Shown piece after piece: positions 33,265 through 39,385 of a stretch of DNA of 39,385 nucleotides (position 1 is its first letter; each line of letters starts with the position of its first letter). The notes beneath the pieces are model-generated. The model ran no database searches. It was not told the origin of the DNA and saw only the letters and a program-made list of their open reading frames with translations. The stretch spans positions 1 to 39,385 of the forward strand of contig CALVFT010000004.1 in NCBI GenBank assembly GCA_944326915.1. Direction: 5' to 3'. This DNA comes from Candidatus Gastranaerophilales bacterium (lineage in GTDB: Bacteria; Cyanobacteriota; Vampirovibrionia; Gastranaerophilales; Gastranaerophilaceae). The position numbers and the translations under genes were made by a program.

Positions 33265-34116
33265 TTAATTTTCTTTTGCCATGTAAACTGTTTGAGAAGG
33301 GAAAGCAAATTCTATATTTTCTTCTCTAAATCTTTTTACTACTTCTAAAATAAAATCACTTCTGATTTTTACGAATTCAGCATAAACATTAGTAGTAGTA
33401 TACGCATGCGCTTTAATGTTTATAGAACTACTATCAAGAGTTTCTGTATATACAAGATAGTCATTTTGAATATTAGGATTTTGTTCTGCGATTTCTTCAA
33501 TTATTTCAATAGCTCTTTTTAATTTTTCATTACTTGTATCGTAGGTAACTCCAAAGGTTTCAAAAATTCTTCTTTTACGTGCAACAGAAACATTCTTTAT
33601 TATAGTTCCTGCGACTACATCATTAGGCAAGATTATTAAAGAATTGTCAAGTGCACGAATTTTGGTTGATCTCATATTTATTTCTTCGACAGTTCCTTCG
33701 TAATTACTAACTTCTATATAATCACCTAATTGATAAGAATGATCAGATAATATGCCAAGTGTTCCAAAGACATTTGCGATTGTTTTTTGTGCCGCAAAAC
33801 CAACTGCCAAACCGGTGATTCCAAAACCAGCAATTAATGATGACATTGAATACCCATGACTTTGCAAGAAAGATGCTAGTAAAAAGAATACTATAATTCC
33901 TTTAAAAATATTACTCAAAATTGGTACAAATCTCGTAAGAGGAGAGTTTTTGCTTGCTATTAATTTATCTTTTAGTTTAGAGTCAAAGATATCAACAAGC
34001 TTAAAACAAATATAGCCGATGATTGTTATTACGATGATTTCAAATATGAATTTTATTTTCATTGCAACAAGCAACTTTTCAAGTTTATCTGAAAAAGCAT
34101 AAATCTCGTTTATCAT
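33265..34116 (-). CDS. Small-conductance mechanosensitive channel, MscS family
   Basis: The 283-residue protein has three N-terminal membrane helices, of which the third is the pore-lining GFGITGLAVGFAAQKTIAN, followed by the beta domain (DYIEVSNYEGTVEEINMRST; DNSLIILPNDVV) and a C-terminal alpha/beta domain. The size is like E. coli MscS. It releases solutes on osmotic downshock in the cytoplasmic membrane. ATG 34116 is chosen because AAGGAG lies 5 nt before it; a longer frame exists upstream. It lies downstream of tRNA-Gly on the same strand. Confidence 0.92.
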   Translation of the reverse strand: MINEIYAFSDKLEKLLVAMKIKFIFEIIVITIIGYICFKLVDIFDSKLKDKLIASKNSPLTRFVPILSNIFKGIIVFFLLASFLQSHGYSMSSLIAGFGITGLAVGFAAQKTIANVFGTLGILSDHSYQLGDYIEVSNYEGTVEEINMRSTKIRALDNSLIILPNDVVAGTIIKNVSVARKRRIFETFGVTYDTSNEKLKRAIEIIEEIAEQNPNIQNDYLVYTETLDSSSINIKAHAYTTTNVYAEFVKIRSDFILEVVKRFREENIEFAFPSQTVYMAKEN

Positions 34117-34171
34117 ATGACTCCTTAAATTAATTAAAAAATACACAAATACAAAAAATAAGTATCAAAAA

Positions 34172-34243
34172 AGCGGAAGACGAGACTCGAACTCGCAACA
34201 ACCTGCTTGGAAGGCAGGGACTCTACCATTGAGTTACTTCCGC
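34172..34243 (-). tRNA. tRNA-Gly (anticodon TCC)
   Basis: On the minus strand a 72-nt cloverleaf can be folded: the acceptor GCGGAAG pairs with CTTCCGC, the D arm is ACTC-AATGGTA-GAGT, the anticodon arm is CTGCC-TTCCAAG-GCAG-like with anticodon TCC, and the T arm has GTTCGAGTC. The 3' CCA is not encoded; TTTTTT follows directly. It reads GGA codons. A TTGCAA-N17-TAGAGT promoter can be drawn 8 nt upstream but is weak. Confidence 0.95.
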
Positions 34244-34313
34244 ATACCAATACTCTAATACAAACAAATATTTTTTGCAATAGGGTAAAATATTTTTTTT
34301 ATAATTTATTAAA

Positions 34314-34339
34314 AAAACTAATCCTTAAGAATTAGTTTT
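34314..34339. terminator. Hairpin with T runs, orientation ambiguous
   Basis: AAAACTAAT and ATTAGTTTT form a 9-bp stem around a loop with CTTAAG. On the minus strand it is followed by seven T, a good terminator, but no gene on that strand lies to its right. It marks the start of the 34244-34668 gap, the only stretch of more than 300 bases here without a protein gene, which otherwise holds the RNA listed next. Confidence 0.5.
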
Positions 34340-34380
34340 CTAATGTTATTTTTGTAGTAAAAAAGCTATTCTTTGGGGTG

Positions 34381-34409
34381 GTGAAAAAGTATAAAAAAAA
34401 CGTTATCAT
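34381..34409 (+). promoter_or_regulatory. Candidate promoter of the structured RNA
   Basis: GTGAAA (34381-34386) and TATCAT (34404-34409) are 17 bp apart. The start of transcription predicted from the -10 falls on or next to G34416, the first base of the long stem. Confidence 0.5.
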
Positions 34410-34415
34410 ATATAT

Positions 34416-34592
34416 GTAAGCTTGTTATATCCAGGCACTTTTTCGGGGTTGCGATAAGAGTTTTTCTTTAAGCGGTTTGGTTAAAATATAACAAGCTTAC
34501 TCCTTTCGAAAATAATACTATGTACAATATACAACAAACTCTATGTTTGATATGCACGACTTGTTTAGCCTCCCGCGGAACAGGTCTTTTTA
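34416..34592 (+). ncRNA. Probable structured non-coding RNA or regulatory leader, family not recognised
   Basis: A perfect 15-bp stem joins GTAAGCTTGTTATAT (34416-34430) to ATATAACAAGCTTAC (34486-34500) around a 55-nt apical region. That region holds an inner hairpin, ACTTTT-TCG closed with CGA-T-AAGAGT around GGGTTG (34437-34461). A small hairpin, CAAAC-TCTAT-GTTTG, and a terminator-like hairpin (GACTTGTT ... AACAGGTC, 34558-34586, then TTTTT) follow. The 5' arm and the terminator 5' arm share CTTGTT, so AACAAG at 34490-34495 can pair with either. It may be a free RNA of about 177 nt or a switch before the parvulin gene at 34669. It does not match the tmRNA, RNase P, SRP, T-box or common riboswitch motifs I know; 6S RNA cannot be excluded by eye. 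Confidence 0.6.
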
Positions 34593-34668
34593 TTGGTAAG
34601 ATTATTTATTGAAAACTTTCTTAATTTATGCTAATTTTTAGCAGTACACAAAATTAAGGAGTTATCAA

Positions 34669-34950
34669 ATGACAACTGAAGTAAGAGCTAGCCATATTTT
34701 GGTAAAAACAGAAGAAGAAGCTAAAAAATTGTATGATGAAATTAAAGGTGGAAAATCTTTTGCTGAAGTAGCAGAAGAAGTTTCATTATGCCCATCAGGA
34801 CAAAATGGCGGAGATTTAGGATTTTTCTCTAAGGGAATGATGGTAAAGCCGTTTGAAGATGCATGTTTTTCAATGGAAGTAGGAGAAATTTCTCAACCTG
34901 TACAAACTCAATTTGGATGGCACTTAATACAATTAACAGGTAAAAATTAA
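34669..34950 (+). CDS. Parvulin-type peptidyl-prolyl cis-trans isomerase (PpiC-like)
   Basis: The 93-residue stand-alone rotamase domain has RASHILVKTEEEAKKLYDEI, then GKSFAEVAEEVSLCPSGQ, NGGDLGFFSKGMMVKPFEDA and QTQFGWHLIQL, the full parvulin core of single-domain PpiC. There is no signal peptide, so it works in the cytoplasm on proteins. AAGGAG precedes the ATG. The next gene starts 2 nt after its stop. Confidence 0.94.
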   Translation: MTTEVRASHILVKTEEEAKKLYDEIKGGKSFAEVAEEVSLCPSGQNGGDLGFFSKGMMVKPFEDACFSMEVGEISQPVQTQFGWHLIQLTGKN

Positions 34951-34952
34951 TA

Positions 34953-36533
34953 ATGACAAACACTGTTGAATATATACGAGAATTTTTGAAAAATAATAAT
35001 ATTGACTTTATATTAATAAATTCTACTAATAAATTTTTAGTAGAATATAATACTTTGGACGAAAATTCTCGTTATATTTTAACAGGTTTTTCAGGGTCAA
35101 CTGGAGATGCATTAGTAAGTAAAGATAAAATTTATTTATTTGTAGACGGAAGATATCATATACAAGCTGATTTGGAAGTTGACCATAGTGTAGTTACTGT
35201 CGTAAAACTAGCGACAGGACAGACTTTTTTAGAAGAAATTGCTGCAAGAATTGACGAAAGTTCAATATTTGCTATTGTGGCTGAAAAAAACTCGCAAAGT
35301 AGAATAGAAGCATTTGAAAAAGCATTAGAGAAGAAAAATGTAAATCTAATTTTATTAGATAAAGATCCTCTTGATAGAGAATCCGAAATCAAAAGTAACT
35401 CTTTTGTCGATATCCCTTTGAAATATACAGGCATGTCAGTGGATGAAAAAGTTAAAGCTGTTTGTGCAAATTTGAACGAAAATGAAGCAATTTTAGTGAC
35501 TAATTTAGAAGAAGTATCATACCTTTTTAACAAAAGAGATTTTTCAAGACCATATTCTACAAATATCAAGGCTAAAGCTATTGTGCAAAAAGATCTAGCA
35601 ATGCTTTTTGATGAAGAAAATTTATCGGGGTATGAAGAGTTTATAAAAAACTTTGATGGAAAAATTTATATAGATAAGTCCTCTATAAATGGTTATGATT
35701 ATCGTTTGATAGGTGAGCGAGCAGAAGTTTTAGAAAACAGTCCTGTTAAATTGATGAAAGCTGTCAAGACAGATGCAGAGATTGAACATTTAAAAGATGC
35801 TTTTTCAAAAACAGATAAAACTATTTCAGAAATTAGAGATTTTATAAACTTAAATGATAGTATTTCTGAATTTGATATTGCTCAAAAACTTGAAGAATTG
35901 TATAAAAAGCATGGCGCAAAGAGTCTAAGTTTTAAATCAATTGTTGCCAAAGACAAAAATTCAGCCTTAGCTCACTATTCAAAATGTTCTAAGGATGAAA
36001 TAATTGAAGATGGCAGTCTTATATTAATTGATAGTGGTGCTTATTATGAAGGCGGCTTGGCTACAGATATTACAAGAGTTTTTGTAAAAGGAGAGCCTTC
36101 TAAGTTACAAAAGAAAGTTTATACAATTGTGTTAAAAATGTTTTTGCAGGCGTATAATTTTCCGTGTAAAACATCTACAACCGGATATGAGATAGATGAT
36201 TTGGCAAGGAAAGTATATTCTGAAAATCTCATTGAAGGATTTGAGTTTAATCATGGACTCGGGCATGGAATTGGTGTGAGTGTGCATGAATATCCTCCAA
36301 ATTTAAGTAAAGGGGATTTGGCGAAAGTTGAAATAAAAGATAATATGGTCTTTTCAATTGAGCCTGGACTTTATAATAAAGATTTCTTTGGGGTAAGACT
36401 TGAAAATTCTTGTTATATGAAAGAAGGTAAAATTAATTCTTTTGTGAAAATGAATTATGAGAAAAAATTGATAGATTTTTCTTTATTAACAGATGAGGAA
36501 AAAGTCTGGTTAGGTGACTTTGAGGTTAAATAA
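34953..36533 (+). CDS. M24 family aminopeptidase (Xaa-Pro aminopeptidase type)
   Basis: The 526-residue protein has two N-terminal creatinase-like domains (residues about 1-290) and a C-terminal pita-bread catalytic domain (about 300-526). The five metal ligands are visible: Asp in LIDSGAYYEGG, Asp in LATDITRVF, His in HGLGHGIGVSVHEYPP, Glu in SIEPGLY and Glu in VRLENS. It removes N-terminal residues before proline in the cytoplasm. It starts 2 nt after the parvulin gene stop and overlaps the next gene by 1 bp (TAATG), so the three are coupled; parvulin and a prolyl peptidase share proline substrates. Confidence 0.93.
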   Translation: MTNTVEYIREFLKNNNIDFILINSTNKFLVEYNTLDENSRYILTGFSGSTGDALVSKDKIYLFVDGRYHIQADLEVDHSVVTVVKLATGQTFLEEIAARIDESSIFAIVAEKNSQSRIEAFEKALEKKNVNLILLDKDPLDRESEIKSNSFVDIPLKYTGMSVDEKVKAVCANLNENEAILVTNLEEVSYLFNKRDFSRPYSTNIKAKAIVQKDLAMLFDEENLSGYEEFIKNFDGKIYIDKSSINGYDYRLIGERAEVLENSPVKLMKAVKTDAEIEHLKDAFSKTDKTISEIRDFINLNDSISEFDIAQKLEELYKKHGAKSLSFKSIVAKDKNSALAHYSKCSKDEIIEDGSLILIDSGAYYEGGLATDITRVFVKGEPSKLQKKVYTIVLKMFLQAYNFPCKTSTTGYEIDDLARKVYSENLIEGFEFNHGLGHGIGVSVHEYPPNLSKGDLAKVEIKDNMVFSIEPGLYNKDFFGVRLENSCYMKEGKINSFVKMNYEKKLIDFSLLTDEEKVWLGDFEVK

Positions 36534-37282
36534 TGCAGGAAATAACAAGTTTAAATAACAATTTAGTTAAAGAGACAGTCAAATTACAGCAAAAAAAGTA
36601 TAGAGATTTAGAACATAAATTTATTCTTGAAGGATATAAGTGTGTAAAAGAGGCTTTTGATGCAGGAATTGATATTGAGTACGCTTTTGTTTTAGAAGAA
36701 AAAGTTGGAGAATATGAATTTCTTTCTGAAAAATTAATAAAAACAAATGCAGTTGTATTAAAAAAAGTTTCTACTACCGATTCAGCTCCTGATGTTGTAG
36801 CTGTAGCAACTCAAAAAATATATGATGAAAAAGATTTAAAAAATGCTAAAAAGGTTGTTTTGCTAGAAAATATAAAAGATTTAGGGAATCTAGGAACTAT
36901 TTTGAGAACATCTGTTGCATTTGGTGCTGACGCGGTTGTCTTGTATGGAGATTGTGCGGACTTATATAATCCTAAATGTGTAAGATCTGCTGTAGGTAAT
37001 TTGTGGAAAATTCCTGTTGTTTATATAAAGAATTTTGAAAAATTAAATATGCTGTTTGCTTCTTATCAAAGAATTGCGACTTTACCTCGTACAAATAATT
37101 TGTTAAAACAGTTTAAAGCTAAACCTCCTTACGTTGTTATGTTTGGCAGTGAAGCAGATGGATTGAGCGAAGATTTAATTGAGTTTTCAACAAGTGAAGT
37201 GAAAATCGAAATGGTATCATCTGTTGAGTCTTTGAATTTGAGTGTTTCTTGTGCTGTTGTTTTGTATGAGTTGTTAACATAA
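36533..37282 (+). CDS. SpoU/TrmH family RNA 2'-O-methyltransferase
   Basis: The 249-residue protein has a short N-terminal substrate-binding domain (HKFILEGYKCVKEAFDAG) and a SPOUT knot: KDLGNLGTILRTSVAFGADA, then DLYNPKCVRSAVGNLWKIPV, and the SAM knot GSEADGLSEDL with MVSSVESLNLSVSCAVVLYE. It methylates the 2'-hydroxyl of rRNA or tRNA (RlmB, TrmH or TsnR type); the target cannot be told. Its start overlaps the peptidase stop by one base. Confidence 0.9.
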   Translation: MQEITSLNNNLVKETVKLQQKKYRDLEHKFILEGYKCVKEAFDAGIDIEYAFVLEEKVGEYEFLSEKLIKTNAVVLKKVSTTDSAPDVVAVATQKIYDEKDLKNAKKVVLLENIKDLGNLGTILRTSVAFGADAVVLYGDCADLYNPKCVRSAVGNLWKIPVVYIKNFEKLNMLFASYQRIATLPRTNNLLKQFKAKPPYVVMFGSEADGLSEDLIEFSTSEVKIEMVSSVESLNLSVSCAVVLYELLT

Positions 37283-37316
37283 TAAAAATTTACATTCGAT
37301 AAATGCTTTTTTATAC

Positions 37317-37322
37317 TATAAT
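37317..37322 (+). promoter_or_regulatory. -10 element (TATAAT) six bases before the dnaA ATG
   Basis: A perfect TATAAT ends exactly 6 nt before ATG 37329, with no Shine-Dalgarno sequence. The gap to the upstream gene is 46 bp and has no clear -35 and no DnaA box (TTATCCACA). Confidence 0.6.
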
Positions 37323-37328
37323 GATTTT

Positions 37329-38720
37329 ATGGAAACACAGGAAGTTAAAAATCTTTGGAGTGAAGTAAAAGCAGAGCTTAGAGAAACTATTCCAACCCCC
37401 GCTTATCAAATGTGGTTAGAACCATTGGAAGCAGCAGATTTTGATGGAAACGTTTTTTCTGTAATAACTGTGCATTCTCTTGCTCCTCAGGTTGTTAAGT
37501 CGAATTATAATAAACAAATTCTCGATGCTTTTGCAAAAGTCCTTGGAAAAGAAGTGAGTTATCATATTACATTTGATTCTGAGTTGGCTGATAGGTATCA
37601 AAAAGAAAAGAAAAAAGAACTTGCTAAACAAAAAAGGGCTATTCCTGATTCAGAAGAGTCAAGTATGGTAGATAATCTTGCTCAGATGCAGTCTTCTGCT
37701 AATTTGAATCTAAAATATAAATTTTCAAATTTTGTAGTTGGAGAAAATAGTCGTTTTGCACATGCTGCAGCGTTTACTGTTGCTCAAAATCCTGCAAAAA
37801 AATATAACCCGCTATTTATTTATGGTGCGTCAGGACTTGGTAAAACTCACCTTATGCAAGCAATCGGGCATTATATAATATTTAACAAACCTAAACTAAG
37901 AGTAAGGTATATAAAGACTGAAGAGTACGTAAATGAGCTGATAAAAAATCTTCAACATGGTGGTGAAAGAAATTCAAGAATGGATAAATTTCGCCAAAAA
38001 TATAGAAATGTTGATGTGTTGCTGATAGATGATATTCAGTTTTTAGAGAGTAAGACTTATACTATGGAAGAAATTTTCCATACTTTCGATAGCTTGCATA
38101 ATAACAATAAGCAGATAGTTATTACATCTGATAGATTGCCAAAAGATATTCCTACTCTTCCTGATAGACTGCGAACAAGATTTGAGATGGGATTGGTTGT
38201 TGATATCACTCCTCCTGATTTTGAAACTAGAGTTGCGATATTGAGTAATCTTGCAGAGCAAGCCTCTTTGAAAGTTGATTTCCCTGTTTTTGAATATATC
38301 GCTAATAATTTTGTAAGCAATGTTAGAGAATTAGAAGGTGCTTTTAATAAGGTAAGTGCATATGCTGATATTGAAAATACAGATATAACTCTTGAGTTTG
38401 CTAAAAAAGTTCTTAACTGTGAAGCAATGAAAAAAGCTTTGACAATTGAGAGTGTTGCAAGAGCGGTTGGAGAATTTTATGGAGTATCAATTTCTGACTT
38501 TTTAAGTTCCTCAAGGAATCAGAGAGTATCTTCTGCAAGGCATGTTGCTGTATACCTTGCAAGAGAACTTACCCAAAAAAGTTTTGAGAGTATAGCAGAA
38601 TATTTTAACAAGAAACACACTACTATGCTTTATTCTTATGAAAAAATAAAAGAAGAATTGCGTGTTAATAAAGAATTGGATAGAACAATTGCAGAGATTC
38701 GCAGTTCTTTGAAGGAGTAA
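37329..38720 (+). CDS. dnaA: Chromosomal replication initiator protein DnaA
   Basis: The 463-residue protein has domain I (residues about 1-80, LWSEVKAELRETIPTPAYQM), a variable linker, the AAA+ domain III with Walker A YGASGLGKTH (165-174) and Walker B VLLIDDIQFL, the arginine finger block PDRLRTRFEMGL and the DNA-binding domain IV (about 370-463). The dnaA signature reads SARHVAVYLARELTQKSFES, then IAEYFNKKHTTMLYSYEKI, where most DnaA proteins have GG(R/K)DHTT. Here Lys429 stands where E. coli has the base-contacting Asp433. dnaN and an origin with DnaA boxes are not seen. The mRNA may be leaderless. Confidence 0.97.
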   Translation: METQEVKNLWSEVKAELRETIPTPAYQMWLEPLEAADFDGNVFSVITVHSLAPQVVKSNYNKQILDAFAKVLGKEVSYHITFDSELADRYQKEKKKELAKQKRAIPDSEESSMVDNLAQMQSSANLNLKYKFSNFVVGENSRFAHAAAFTVAQNPAKKYNPLFIYGASGLGKTHLMQAIGHYIIFNKPKLRVRYIKTEEYVNELIKNLQHGGERNSRMDKFRQKYRNVDVLLIDDIQFLESKTYTMEEIFHTFDSLHNNNKQIVITSDRLPKDIPTLPDRLRTRFEMGLVVDITPPDFETRVAILSNLAEQASLKVDFPVFEYIANNFVSNVRELEGAFNKVSAYADIENTDITLEFAKKVLNCEAMKKALTIESVARAVGEFYGVSISDFLSSSRNQRVSSARHVAVYLARELTQKSFESIAEYFNKKHTTMLYSYEKIKEELRVNKELDRTIAEIRSSLKE

Positions 38721-38726
38721 AAGTTC

Positions 38727-39350
38727 ATGTACGATTACATAAAAGGTCTTTTAACAAGTAAATCAAATACATCTAAAGGTGTTTATCTAACTGTTGAGAC
38801 TGGTGGTATAGGTTATTTGTTTGAAGCAACTGTGAGAGATTATAATAGTTCTCCTCAACTTGGAGAAGAAGTGAAAATATACTCAGTGTTGTTGCATAGA
38901 GAAGATAAAATGTCTTTGTGTGGTTTTTTGCATAAGGAAGCTAGAGATATTTTCAATATTTTAATATCTGTATCTGGGGTTGGATCTAAAATGGCTTTAA
39001 CTCTTTTGGATGAGTTTGATGCTTCTGAACTTATAGGACTTGTGATTGAAGGTAATTATAAGGAACTTACAAGAGCAAAAGGTGTAGGTCCAAAACTAGC
39101 ACAAAAAATAATTTTGGAGCTTAAAGATAAATTGATTAATTATCAAACAAAAGAACCAATAAAAATTACCTCTATTACTTCTTCAAATCAAAATAGTCAG
39201 GCTCTTGAAGATGCTCAGGCTGTTTTAATTTCTTTAGGATATGAACGTAAGGAAATTCAAGATGCTTTGAATAAAGCGTTGCTGCTAGTGTCTGATAAAG
39301 ATTCTGCTGAAGATATTCTAAAAGAATCTCTAAAAATTCTTTCTATATAA
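38727..39350 (+). CDS. ruvA: Holliday junction DNA helicase subunit RuvA
   Basis: RuvA binds Holliday junctions and loads RuvB. The 207-residue protein has the OB domain (MYDYIKGLLTSKSNTSKGVY; LGEEVKIYSVLLHREDKMSL), the helix-hairpin-helix domain (ISVSGVGSKMALTLLDEF; LTRAKGVGPKLAQKIILELKD) and the C-terminal RuvB-contacting domain (ALEDAQAVLISLGYERKEIQ). It starts 6 nt after dnaA with GAAGGAG and is cotranscribed with it; a terminator follows. ruvB is not in the window. Confidence 0.97.
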   Translation: MYDYIKGLLTSKSNTSKGVYLTVETGGIGYLFEATVRDYNSSPQLGEEVKIYSVLLHREDKMSLCGFLHKEARDIFNILISVSGVGSKMALTLLDEFDASELIGLVIEGNYKELTRAKGVGPKLAQKIILELKDKLINYQTKEPIKITSITSSNQNSQALEDAQAVLISLGYERKEIQDALNKALLLVSDKDSAEDILKESLKILSI

Positions 39351-39384
39351 AAAAAGACTTCGTTAATCAACGAAGTCTTTTTTT
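39351..39384 (+). terminator. Rho-independent terminator of the dnaA-ruvA operon
   Basis: AAAAAAGACTTCGTT-AATC-AACGAAGTCTTTTTT forms a perfect 15-bp stem with a 4-base loop at the very end of the window. Confidence 0.9.
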
Positions 39385-39385
39385 A

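Noticed and set aside
34558-34592. T-box antiterminator in the structured RNA because of its CCTCCCGCGG sequence
   Set aside because: The AGGGTGGNACCGCG motif and specifier stem are absent.
34314-34592. A minus-strand RNA ending at the 34314-34339 hairpin
   Set aside because: The T run on that strand is good, but I find no convincing minus-strand promoter to its right, whereas the plus strand has both a promoter-like element and a terminator.
34520-34612. A 30-codon reading frame starting at ATG 34520 with three cysteines, inside the structured RNA
   Set aside because: It has no ribosome site and runs through the terminator hairpin; it is most likely chance.
37283-37328. Possible oriC beside dnaA
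   Set aside because: The gap is 46 bp and has no DnaA boxes or AT-rich repeats; dnaA is often away from the origin in cyanobacteria-related lineages.

Overview
The window looks like chromosomal DNA from an AT-rich, probably anaerobic bacterium, most likely a non-photosynthetic relative of the cyanobacteria (Melainabacteria/Vampirovibrionia, Gastranaerophilales type). This is an inference from gene content, since there is no rRNA here. The clues are the GH57/DUF3536 hydrolase, a long and divergent membrane pyrophosphatase, HydE, a 2-hydroxyacyl-CoA-dehydratase-type activase, a single-cluster ferredoxin, a pilin of the 'GFTLAEVLITLGVIG' type and several secreted or membrane proteins that I cannot place in any known family. 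There is no prophage, insertion sequence, CRISPR array or plasmid module; the region is ordinary, densely packed chromosome.

Layout. 1-6.5 kb: the end of a truncated gene, a secreted protein, membrane pyrophosphatase, an activase ATPase, a CxxCxxxCC protein and rlmN. 6.5-12.3 kb: a prepilin with a homopolymeric C10 tract at its start (minus strand), dtd, then an operon of a zinc-ribbon/QGG-repeat protein with rimM and trmD, facing a minus-strand pair (Q/N-rich HEAT-like protein and small membrane protein), and a second CxxCxxxCC protein. 12.3-19.2 kb: GH57 hydrolase and two secreted proteins (minus), an unknown protein, ATP-type PEP carboxykinase and an anchored coiled-coil protein. 19.2-23.8 kb: ferredoxin, deoB and a group-2-like sigma factor (minus), facing a thioredoxin-like protein, folE2 and a small protein. 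23.8-27 kb: a large HExxH peptidase and an overlapping pair of paralogous unknown membrane proteins (minus). 27.1-28.6 kb: an anti-sigma/ECF sigma/CpxP-like three-gene unit. 28.6-30.6 kb: hydE and cysK. 30.7-34.2 kb: groES-groEL, an MscS channel with rlmH, and tRNA-Gly (minus). 34.3-34.6 kb: a probable structured RNA. 34.7-39.4 kb: parvulin, M24 aminopeptidase, SpoU methylase, dnaA and ruvA.

How genes work together. Translation and RNA maturation dominate the housekeeping part (rlmN, dtd, rimM, trmD, rlmH, SpoU methylase, tRNA-Gly). Regulatory material is unusually visible: an ECF-type promoter (GAAC-N16-CGTT) sits directly before the anti-sigma/sigma/CpxP unit and implies autoregulation; the alternative sigma gene has twin GTATATAC palindromes over its -10 and start site; and several genes without a Shine-Dalgarno sequence (dnaA, hydE, both CxxCxxxCC proteins) have a -10-like hexamer exactly 6 nt before the ATG, which suggests leaderless mRNAs. 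The strongest candidates for undescribed biology are the ECF unit, the 34.4-34.6 kb RNA, the C10 tract in the prepilin, and the QGG-repeat protein that sits in the rimM-trmD operon.
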